64,000 nt of DNA from Thermogutta terrifontis (GTDB lineage: Bacteria > Planctomycetota > Planctomycetia > Pirellulales > Thermoguttaceae). The DNA is taken from assembly GCF_002277955.1 (NCBI RefSeq), contig NZ_CP018477.1, positions 2,563,206-2,627,205 on the forward strand, written 5' to 3'. A model generated the notes under the pieces. That model made no database searches and was not told the origin of the DNA. It worked only from the letters and a program-made list of their open reading frames with translations. How positions within the stretch are numbered: position 1 is the stretch's first letter; every line of letters begins with the position of its first letter. Below, one piece after another: positions 17,154-24,440 of this stretch. A program made the translations under genes and the position numbers.

Positions 17154-18044
17154 TCACCGGACGGGCTCTTTCGCCCTGATTTGGGGCTCCGCCGGACGGA
17201 GATCGATAACCAGCGGACCATCCAGTCCCGCAAAGGAACCGTGTTCCCGATAGTATTCTTCGAGCCATCGGAGCTTTCTCGCGGTTTTTTCGTCCTCCTG
17301 TGGCCCATTCCCTGCTTCCCCCCACTGGATTATGCTTCCTTCTCGCGTCACGATTTGAAACTCAAGACCCCGGGTTCCGGAACCTTCCTGGAGAGGCATG
17401 ATTGAGCGAAACTGGTACTTGACCCACACGGGGAGCAGATGCGCAGCGAGACTTGCCCCCTGTTTGATGAGAGGATCCGCCCAAACGGTGCCCGCTGGTC
17501 CTCGCGGTACCGACTCCGCACCTTCGATTCGCGGGTACCGGGAGGCTTCCAGTGGCGTGAAGTCACGCGTCGGGAGAAGAACCCCGGTTTCGTCCACCGG
17601 CAAAAGGCCTCCCGGAACGCGGACCATCGCCACAGGTCGTCGCCACTCCACTTGCACAACCACTACCCCGGGAAACCGTTTCTCTGCACGGCCGACACGG
17701 CTGACCCACGGATGCTTTTGAATCCCATCCACGAGCTTCGCCAAACAATCCCGATCGGCAACGGAAAGTGCCCCATCCTGAGTGGCGTTGAGAAGGAACT
17801 CGGGGCGGGGGTCATGGTGAATCCACGCCGGCAGGGAACCCACGTCGATCTCTTCGGGGACCAGATGGAACCGTGGATCGGCGAGTAACTCGTCTCGGTG
17901 TCCGTCCCACAAAACCCTGGTTGCAATGAATCCCACGACACCGACGAAGCCCCACACGGCAACCCAGCGGAGTCCGCGCACCATTACAGAATTGCGCTGC
18001 ACAGAGTCGTTCGCTTGTCCTTTTTTCGACTTCGATCTGGCCAT
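17154..18044 (-). CDS. ftsQ: FtsQ-like POTRA-domain membrane protein
   Basis: Likely homologue of the divisome protein FtsQ/DivIB. The 296-residue protein has a basic N-terminus (MARSKSKKGQ), one transmembrane helix (WVAVWGFVGVVGFIATRVLW, about residues 27-46), then a periplasmic part. The segment HPWVSRVGRAEKRFPGVVVV followed by WRRPVAMVRV and LLPVDETGVLLP (about residues 113-157) matches the POTRA/beta-domain junction of FtsQ. It lies 230 bases downstream of murB in the same direction, the order of the classical division and cell-wall cluster. Planctomycetes lack FtsZ, so its role is uncertain; the family call is from pattern and context. Confidence 0.72.
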   Translation of the reverse strand: MARSKSKKGQANDSVQRNSVMVRGLRWVAVWGFVGVVGFIATRVLWDGHRDELLADPRFHLVPEEIDVGSLPAWIHHDPRPEFLLNATQDGALSVADRDCLAKLVDGIQKHPWVSRVGRAEKRFPGVVVVQVEWRRPVAMVRVPGGLLPVDETGVLLPTRDFTPLEASRYPRIEGAESVPRGPAGTVWADPLIKQGASLAAHLLPVWVKYQFRSIMPLQEGSGTRGLEFQIVTREGSIIQWGEAGNGPQEDEKTARKLRWLEEYYREHGSFAGLDGPLVIDLRPAEPQIRAKEPVR

Positions 18045-18274
18045 GACCGCTTTGAATAAAGGTCACACTCTCCCCAAAGGTACCCCTCCCCTTTACCGAA
18101 ACCGCGCGCAGATTTCCCCGTCCAATTTCGGCTGCCCAACGTTCAGGACTTGACCGAAGTGTTGAACAGTCATGTCCTGCAATTTACCGTTAAAGGTGCC
18201 GCGTTAAGCATTCCTGAGCCAGTAATCGCAGAATCCGCCGCAGGATGTCAGTTCGGCGGACTCCGTAAAAACGC

Positions 18275-19153
18275 TCACCAGATTTCCAACTCCAGTTCGA
18301 GGTTGACGCCTAGGCGATTGGAAACTTGCGTTCGGATGAGATCGATTAATCGGAGAATATCGGCCGTCGTGCAGCCGGCTTCGGCAACGATGAAATTGGC
18401 GTTTCGGTCAGATACGACGGCCCCCCCAATTCGCGTGCCTTTCAGCCCGGCCGCTTCGATCAATTCAGATGCGGCCGTTCCGCGTGGATCGCGGAATACT
18501 CGCACAGATGCCTGGTGTCCCAGCGGCTGCGCAGCGCGGCGAACAATCCAGAGTTTTTGCAGTCGCCGTGCGAGCTCGCGGGGATCTTCTGGTTGGAGCT
18601 CAAACCGCACCTGGAGAATGACCAGATCGTCAAGGCTGCTTCGCCGGTAACCGAAGACAATTTCGTTTCGCGGACGAACCACGATCTCGCCGGCATGGGT
18701 GAGAAGCGTCACTTCCGCCACCCATTGGCCAATGTCCCCACCGTGTGCTCCGACGTTACCTCGGACCGCTCCCCCTACGGTACCCGGGATCGCCGTTAGG
18801 ACTTCCAAGCCGGCAAGTCCTTCATGCACCGATGTGGTGACTACCTTCGGGAGACTTGCTCCACCGCCAGCAATAACCGAATTTTCAACGACCCGAATAT
18901 CTGCAAAGGCGGGATGATCGAGATGGATGACCAGTCCGGGAACCCCCTCGTCCCGAATCAAGACATTGCAACCGTTACCAAGGACGCGAACAGGAATGTT
19001 TTCCTGGTTCGCCCGCTGGACAATGTCGATCAACTCATCCTGGTTGCGCGGCTGGGCATAATACTCCGCCGCTCCACCTACGCCCAGCCAGGTGTGCATG
19101 GCCAGCGGCTCTTGCTCACGGACAATCCTTTCCAGTCCTTTCCACCTCGACAT
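18275..19153 (-). CDS. murB: UDP-N-acetylenolpyruvoylglucosamine reductase
   Basis: FAD enzyme reducing UDP-GlcNAc-enolpyruvate to UDP-MurNAc for peptidoglycan. The 292-residue protein has the FAD-binding VLGNGCNVLIRDEGVPGLVI near residue 57, AIPGTVGGAVRGNVGAHGG near residue 121, GYRRSSL near residue 168, and a C-terminal AGLKGTRIGGAVVSDRNANF block. AAGGAG lies seven bases before the ATG. The start codon directly follows the TGA of a possible small upstream ORF. With dapA and dapB in the window this supports a peptidoglycan-making cell. Confidence 0.95.
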   Translation of the reverse strand: MSRWKGLERIVREQEPLAMHTWLGVGGAAEYYAQPRNQDELIDIVQRANQENIPVRVLGNGCNVLIRDEGVPGLVIHLDHPAFADIRVVENSVIAGGGASLPKVVTTSVHEGLAGLEVLTAIPGTVGGAVRGNVGAHGGDIGQWVAEVTLLTHAGEIVVRPRNEIVFGYRRSSLDDLVILQVRFELQPEDPRELARRLQKLWIVRRAAQPLGHQASVRVFRDPRGTAASELIEAAGLKGTRIGGAVVSDRNANFIVAEAGCTTADILRLIDLIRTQVSNRLGVNLELELEIW

Positions 19154-19372
19154 TCACAGACTCCTTTTGGACAGCGACCGTCTATCTCGATTGTCCCATT
19201 CTACCCAATCGGACTGACCCAATCGAAGGGGGTTTTTTGCAGAACCGGCGTCCTCCCGTTCCCGCGCAATTTCAAGCGGCGATTGCAAGCCAACATCGCA
19301 ACCCGGTAGATTACAATTAACACACCGGTAACATGCGGAAGAAGGATCAGCCCAATGGGTGTTGATGGTCAT
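19154..19372 (-). CDS. Possible 72-residue cysteine-containing protein upstream of murB
   Basis: Open frame ending in TGA that touches the murB ATG (TGAATG), the arrangement seen in translationally coupled genes. From ATG 19372 (AGG seven bases upstream) the product has CYRCVNCNLPGC near residues 14-25, which could be a small zinc or metal site, and a charged C-terminus (RLGQSDWVEWDNRDRRSLSK). The frame also extends upstream to 19552 with less protein-like sequence. I do not recognise a family. It may be only the murB leader. Confidence 0.3.
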   Translation of the reverse strand: MTINTHWADPSSACYRCVNCNLPGCDVGLQSPLEIAREREDAGSAKNPLRLGQSDWVEWDNRDRRSLSKRSL

Positions 19373-19570
19373 CCGGGCCTGTTCCGAAACCGAGCCGTTC
19401 CATTTTACAACACAGCAACCCGTCGGTGCTTCATCATCGCGTCTGCACCGTTGCCCACTCGGTCCCGGAGTATAGTCCGTAATACTGCGCAGTCTGCGTG
19501 AGAGTAGCAACAGCGTACCGGCCTCTGTATCGTCGGCGAGGCTGGGAATCACTCACGGAGAAACTCCAGA

Positions 19571-20209
19571 ATGAACAATGGAAGCGATAGCCGTGCTTTG
19601 CAGACTTCCGCCGAAAAAATGAATTGGTGGAATATTCCCAACACCATCACCACCGCCCGCATTGTTTTAACAATCGTTCTTTTTGTAACACTCGCCCTTC
19701 ACTCACAGTTAGGTTATTTCCCATCGCTGGTGCTATTTGTGATCGCCGCAGGAACAGACTGGTTGGACGGATTTCTGGCACGGCGGCTCCATCAGGTAAC
19801 CGCTTTAGGACGCGTCTTGGACCCATTTGCTGATAAACTTATCATCTGTGGGACGTTTGTGTTCCTGGCGGCTGACCCGAAAATGCTCGAAACGCCCGGG
19901 GGACTTCATCCCTGGATCGTGGTCGTGATCATCAGTCGGGAGTTGCTCATCACAGGATTGCGCAGCTTTCTGGAAGGCCAGACCGTGGATTTCTCCGCAA
20001 AATGGTCGGGAAAGTTCAAGATGGCGTTTCAATGCATCCTAGCCATTGTCGCTTTTCTCTACCTCGAGGGTGGAGGCACCCCTACGCAAAACCCGGCGGT
20101 GTGGACTCTCTTGGTCATCTTTACATACGGGACGCTCATTTTGACCGTTTACTCCGGTGCGGCGTACGTGGTCATCGGTTTGCGGCAGCTTCGGCAACTG
20201 GAGGCGTGA
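19571..20209 (+). CDS. pgsA: CDP-diacylglycerol-glycerol-3-phosphate 3-phosphatidyltransferase
   Basis: Integral membrane enzyme making phosphatidylglycerol phosphate. The 212-residue protein has several hydrophobic helices and the exact CDP-alcohol phosphotransferase signature D-x2-D-G-x2-A-R-x8-G-x3-D-x3-D in DWLDGFLARRLHQVTALGRV followed by LDPFADK (about residues 63-89). NIPNTITTARI near residue 21 is typical of PgsA. The 15-residue hydrophilic N-terminal extension is unusual but the ATG is the first available. It is followed by the CPBP gene with a 4-base gap, so both are probably co-transcribed. Confidence 0.92.
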   Translation: MNNGSDSRALQTSAEKMNWWNIPNTITTARIVLTIVLFVTLALHSQLGYFPSLVLFVIAAGTDWLDGFLARRLHQVTALGRVLDPFADKLIICGTFVFLAADPKMLETPGGLHPWIVVVIISRELLITGLRSFLEGQTVDFSAKWSGKFKMAFQCILAIVAFLYLEGGGTPTQNPAVWTLLVIFTYGTLILTVYSGAAYVVIGLRQLRQLEA

Positions 20210-20213
20210 TATT

Positions 20214-21236
20214 GTGGCTGTTCCGCCGGAAACGGTGATCTTCTTCGCTCTCTCCTTTTTCTCCCTAGTTTGCTGGGTGACTCTATTAACTTTTCCCAAT
20301 TTGCGGAAGCGCATGTGGCCGCGGTATTCGTTTCGGCCGCCCCCGTGGCGACTGGTGGATGTCTGCGGGGTATGGCTGGCCCTCATTTTGCTCATCCTTC
20401 TGCTTAACAGCGTTGTTCAGGGAACTTCGACGCGTAGGAGCAACGACGACCGCAGGAGCGTCACCACAGTCGCTCGGATACACGGGGATGAAAAATCCAC
20501 GTCTGCCCAGCGGGCACACTGGGCGATTCTGCTCCTCAGTGAGCGGCCGAGCGTCTCCACGCTTCTTTTAGTTGTCATCAGCGCTGGTGTTCTTGGCCCT
20601 TGGGTGGAGGAGATCGTTTTTCGCCTTTTTTTCCAGGGATGGCTTCATGCCCAGGAACTCCGCTGGCGGCGTCTCCGCAATCGTCTGGGACGTTTGGGCA
20701 GAAACCGCATGACCGGACCAGGCGATGAGTTCGCATTTCTTACATGTCGTCCGACATTGCGAAGACGCGGGATTCCCGTCGGAGCCATGTCAGTTGTTAT
20801 GTCCGCATCCGTTTTCGCACTCTTGCATGCGCGATCAACTGAGAATGTTCCCGATCCGGAGACGATCCGATTGATCCTCTGGGCCCGAACCCTCGCCTAC
20901 GCACTGTTTCTGGCGTTTTTTTCCGTGTTCATATCACGTAGGGCGTCGTCGCTGTGGAGACAGCTTGGCCTGTCCCGAACACGCATTTTTCCAGATGTCG
21001 CTTTGGGATTGGGCTGGTTCGCGGCTGCGGCGTTACCGATCTACGGTCTTCAGTTTTTTTTATCAAGCATCGTTCCCGAAAGTATCGTGGTTGACCCGTT
21101 GACAATTCTTATTGTTGGGACGATCCTCGGCGTGCTCTATGCACGAACAGGGCGGCTTTTGCCGAGCATTGCCTTTCACATGAGCCTCAATTTGACGAGT
21201 CTCCTCCTGGCGTGGTTGCTTCTGCATTCTCAATAG
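20214..21236 (+). CDS. CPBP-family intramembrane glutamic endopeptidase
   Basis: Predicted membrane protease of the CAAX-processing/bacteriocin-processing (CPBP, ABI) family. The 340-residue product has N-terminal hydrophobic helices (VIFFALSFFSLVCWVTLLTF), then the three family motifs: WVEEIVFRLFFQG (EExxxR), FALLHARS (FxxxH) and FHMSLNL (HxxxN). Initiation at GTG 20214 is chosen because GGAGG (20200-20204) lies nine bases upstream; the open frame reaches back to 20157 but would overlap pgsA. The substrate is unknown. Confidence 0.85.
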   Translation: MAVPPETVIFFALSFFSLVCWVTLLTFPNLRKRMWPRYSFRPPPWRLVDVCGVWLALILLILLLNSVVQGTSTRRSNDDRRSVTTVARIHGDEKSTSAQRAHWAILLLSERPSVSTLLLVVISAGVLGPWVEEIVFRLFFQGWLHAQELRWRRLRNRLGRLGRNRMTGPGDEFAFLTCRPTLRRRGIPVGAMSVVMSASVFALLHARSTENVPDPETIRLILWARTLAYALFLAFFSVFISRRASSLWRQLGLSRTRIFPDVALGLGWFAAAALPIYGLQFFLSSIVPESIVVDPLTILIVGTILGVLYARTGRLLPSIAFHMSLNLTSLLLAWLLLHSQ

Positions 21237-21427
21237 GCCCCGTGTGTCGCAATCAAGCCTCCCGACGCCTCGCGCGAGCGTTTGACCGGTATTTCTGGCA
21301 ATCCTCCAAGTCCTGCGTCGAGCAAAATCAATGCAGGCAAGCGGTGTCACGGGTGCTTTATGGGAGGCAAGCCGTTACAATCGATGAGGTAAGATGTGAC
21401 ATGGGTTCATGCTGAGGGAGTCAGGCG

Positions 21428-22075
21428 ATGCGCAAGTCGGTTTGGATTGCATTTCGAGCGAATCCGGTCTGGTTGCTCTCCATTTTGGCTTTTTGTGCTG
21501 GGGGATGGTGGCTTGGTTACCATTGGCATGATTTCCCACCCGTTGCCCGAGCAGAAACGGCCGCCACCGATACCCGAATGAACGCCCGAATCGGTGTCAT
21601 TGATCTCCCGGCGGTGATGCAGCGCATTCCGGAATTCCGTGCTGAACTGACAGAACTGCAGAGCGATGTGCAGCGGGCACAGTCACAGTTTCAAAAACGA
21701 CAGTCCGAACTACTTTCATTGCAAAAGGAATTGCAAACCCTCCCCCCGGAAAGTCAGGAGTTTCAGCAGCGTCAGCAGACGTTGCAGCAGCAAATGAGCC
21801 AACTGCAAACGGAAATGCAACTGCAGCAGCAACAATTTTTTGAACGGGAGCGAAAGGCCTATCTGTCCGCCTTCGGTCGAATCGACGAGGCCGTGCAAAA
21901 AGTGGCCCGCGCAAAAGGCTTGGTCATCGTTCTGAGACAATCCCGGCCACCCGCCGCCACGTCAAATCCGCAGGAGCTTCTCGCCTACCTCGCACGGGAA
22001 GTGATCTGGGCGGAACCGGATCTCGATATTACAGATGATGTTGTTCGCGAATTACTTGGACCTTTGCAAAAGTAG
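21428..22075 (+). CDS. OmpH/Skp-family periplasmic chaperone
   Basis: Exported coiled-coil protein resembling Skp/OmpH, which holds unfolded outer-membrane proteins in the periplasm. The 215-residue protein has a signal anchor (NPVWLLSILAFCAGGWWLGY), the family start IGVIDLPAVMQRIPEF near residue 57, and a long Gln/Glu-rich coiled coil (about residues 70-145, with runs such as QQRQQTLQQQMSQLQTEMQL). The C-terminal KGLVIVLRQS fits the family's beta-strand. Presence of Skp implies an outer membrane with beta-barrel proteins. BamA and lpx genes, the usual neighbours, are not in the window. Confidence 0.85.
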   Translation: MRKSVWIAFRANPVWLLSILAFCAGGWWLGYHWHDFPPVARAETAATDTRMNARIGVIDLPAVMQRIPEFRAELTELQSDVQRAQSQFQKRQSELLSLQKELQTLPPESQEFQQRQQTLQQQMSQLQTEMQLQQQQFFERERKAYLSAFGRIDEAVQKVARAKGLVIVLRQSRPPAATSNPQELLAYLAREVIWAEPDLDITDDVVRELLGPLQK

Positions 22076-22105
22076 GTCGACGGCTCCGGAACTGGGCAGG
22101 AGAGG

Positions 22106-23023
22106 TCACTTCACAGAGACGTCCTCTGGGATCCCCAGACTCTCGTAAAGGCGGCGTCGTCCCGCTTTGTCCGTTTCCAGGGTTTTCCGAGCATAAGAGG
22201 CAACCTGCTCGGCGAATTCTCGGGGCACCACAATCACCCCGTCGCTATCGCCCGCCACCACATCGCCGGGCCGCACAAGCACCCCGCCAACCTCCACGGG
22301 GCGATTGACCGATTCGATCAGGTTTCTGCCAGGCCGGACCCCGCGCCCCGGCCCGCGGAGGTAAAGTGGGACTTTTTCCAGGGCAATTTCATCAAGATCC
22401 CGGGCAGTTGCATCGGTGACAACGGCCACACAACCGCGTTTCTTCCAGCTCAAAATGTTGTTCGACCCAATTGTCCCAACGTCCGCCCTTTCTGCATCAT
22501 CGATCACCACCACAGTACCCGGTCGAATCAACGGGACGAAAGGTTCTGGGGAAAGCTTTTGATACCACTCGCCCATCCACCTGTCGAACTCCTCAGCGGC
22601 AAGCGGTCCCGTGGACGGCAAGTTACTCGGCACATAGCGAACCGTTACGGCGATTCCCACGAATCGATGGCGTAATTCCACCGGGTCTTTCCATGCGGGA
22701 TGAATCTCGGGTGACATCAGTCCCACGTTGCGGAGGCCTACCTGATCCATGGCATCACAGATATCGGCAACGCGGAGCCCTTCGAAAAGTTTCAAGATTT
22801 TCGCGTCTTCTTCCTCGGAATATACCGGCGTTTGCAAAAACGCTATCCCTTTTCGAAGTTCTTCTATCGTGGGTTTAGTTTCATGACGGGATGCCGCTTC
22901 CCCCGCCGCTGCCTCCGACCCAGCGCAGCTTTCAAGCTGGGTAATCGTGTTCACCCAAACTACTATCAGCCCCACCGTAATTCCAATCCTTAAAGGGATC
23001 GATCTAATTCTCTGTTCCCGCAT
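22106..23023 (-). CDS. Exported/membrane-anchored RraA-like protein
   Basis: RraA-fold protein (family of HMG/oxaloacetate-type aldolases and RNase E inhibitors). After an N-terminal hydrophobic helix (RIGITVGLIVVWVNTITQL, residues 12-30, followed by a Cys), it has the RraA core: LRVADICDAMDQVGL near residue 84, GTVVVIDDAERADVGTIGSN near residue 169, and TDATARDLDE near residue 204, corresponding to the usual DGxxRD metal/substrate motif. AGGAG lies eight bases before the ATG, so the hydrophobic extension is real. RraA relatives are normally cytoplasmic; the anchor makes this unusual. Confidence 0.82.
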   Translation of the reverse strand: MREQRIRSIPLRIGITVGLIVVWVNTITQLESCAGSEAAAGEAASRHETKPTIEELRKGIAFLQTPVYSEEEDAKILKLFEGLRVADICDAMDQVGLRNVGLMSPEIHPAWKDPVELRHRFVGIAVTVRYVPSNLPSTGPLAAEEFDRWMGEWYQKLSPEPFVPLIRPGTVVVIDDAERADVGTIGSNNILSWKKRGCVAVVTDATARDLDEIALEKVPLYLRGPGRGVRPGRNLIESVNRPVEVGGVLVRPGDVVAGDSDGVIVVPREFAEQVASYARKTLETDKAGRRRLYESLGIPEDVSVK

Positions 23024-23100
23024 CGTTCCAGCTCCTATGCTTCCGCTTTTTTAGGTTGTCCCGCCTGAAGTTTCGCTTTTCTGGACGCAATGGAAACTCC

Positions 23101-24321
23101 TTACTGGGATGGGTTCCTGGTGGGCGGTGTAATGGGTTGAGGAATCGGAGTGGGCCTTGCAGCCGGAGGTGGCGATGGGATCGGCGAAGCGGCCGGTTCA
23201 CTTTGCGGGCTGCCGGAAACAGCCGAACTTGCCGAAGCGTCCGGAGCTTTGGAAACGACCTTCCTCGCAGGACGTGGTCCGACGGGAATCGTCTCGCCGT
23301 AAGTCGGTTCTGGAATCACCTCCAGAATCTTCTCAATGATCTGATCCACATCGACCCCCTCGGCATCCGCGTTGAAATTCGTGAAGATACGGTGTCGCAG
23401 AACGGGAAATGCCATTGCACGAATGTCATCCGCAGTGACAGCGAACCGTCCATGAAGGATGGCCCGCGCTTTGGACGTCAGAATGAGATTTTGTGCTGCC
23501 CGGGGACCGGCTCCCCAAGCGAGCCACTTTTTCACAAAGTCAGGACTGGGGGGATCTTTGGGGCGAGTTGCGCGAACCAGGTCCACTGCGTAGTCCACCA
23601 TGTGCTGCGAGGCAGGCACCTGACGCACAAGCTGCTGAATCCACAGAATATCCCGGCCGGTGAGGACCGGTTGGATTTCATGTCTCACAGTCTGCGTGGT
23701 GGCCATCACGATTTCCCGCTCTTCTGCCCGAGTGGGATAGGTGATGTTGATGGATAGCATGAAGCGGTCCAGTTGAGCCTCGGGAAGCGGGTAAGTTCCC
23801 TCTTGCTCGATGGGATTTTGCGTGGCCATCACGAAGAAAGGTTGCTCCAGCGGATAAGTCTTTCCACCCACCGTCACTTCATATTCTTGCATCGCCTGAA
23901 GGAGAGCCGCCTGCGTCTTGGGGGGAGTTCGGTTGATCTCGTCGGCCAGAACGATATTGGCAAAAATTGGTCCATGCACAAACCGAAAACTTCGCTTTCC
24001 CGTGGTCGGATCGACGTCAATGATCTCTGTTCCCGTGATGTCGCTGGGCATCAGGTCGGGTGTGAACTGAATCCGACTGAATTTCAGATGCATGGCCTTG
24101 GCCAGTGTGGAGACGGTCAAGGTTTTAGCAAGGCCGGGCACTCCAATCGTGAGGCAGTGACCACGGGCAAAGATGCAGATGATCATTTGTTCGATCATTT
24201 CATCCTGCCCGATAATAACTTTGTGCACTTCTTTTAAGAGCAACTCTCGCGCGTGCGCTACCCGACGCACGGCCTCTTCAGGGGACATTTGAGAAGATGT
24301 AATGGGCTGTGCCTGGGACAT
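23101..24321 (-). CDS. MoxR-family AAA+ ATPase
   Basis: Cytoplasmic AAA+ chaperone-like ATPase thought to help assemble or activate metal-cofactor or vWA-domain proteins. The 406-residue protein has Walker A GVPGLAKT near residue 58, Walker B VLADEINR near residue 120, a sensor-1 ATQNPIEQEGTYPLPEAQLD block near residue 160, and a C-terminal lid domain. The last 60 or so residues are a Pro/Ser/Ala-rich tail (SPIPSPPPAARPTPIPQPIT) unlike ordinary MoxR. The usual partners, DUF58 and vWA membrane proteins, are not adjacent; the next genes are an RraA-like protein downstream and a divergent PA14/TPR protein. Confidence 0.92.
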   Translation of the reverse strand: MSQAQPITSSQMSPEEAVRRVAHARELLLKEVHKVIIGQDEMIEQMIICIFARGHCLTIGVPGLAKTLTVSTLAKAMHLKFSRIQFTPDLMPSDITGTEIIDVDPTTGKRSFRFVHGPIFANIVLADEINRTPPKTQAALLQAMQEYEVTVGGKTYPLEQPFFVMATQNPIEQEGTYPLPEAQLDRFMLSINITYPTRAEEREIVMATTQTVRHEIQPVLTGRDILWIQQLVRQVPASQHMVDYAVDLVRATRPKDPPSPDFVKKWLAWGAGPRAAQNLILTSKARAILHGRFAVTADDIRAMAFPVLRHRIFTNFNADAEGVDVDQIIEKILEVIPEPTYGETIPVGPRPARKVVSKAPDASASSAVSGSPQSEPAASPIPSPPPAARPTPIPQPITPPTRNPSQ

Positions 24322-24440
24322 GATGTTTCAACCTCCTTCCAATCGGGCTATCAAAATCCTACATTAGTCTAAGAGAAGGTCTCAGGCAACGGTAATAGGA
24401 GTCGGACACTTCCTAAACGTCTTGCCTTCGGAATTAATCT

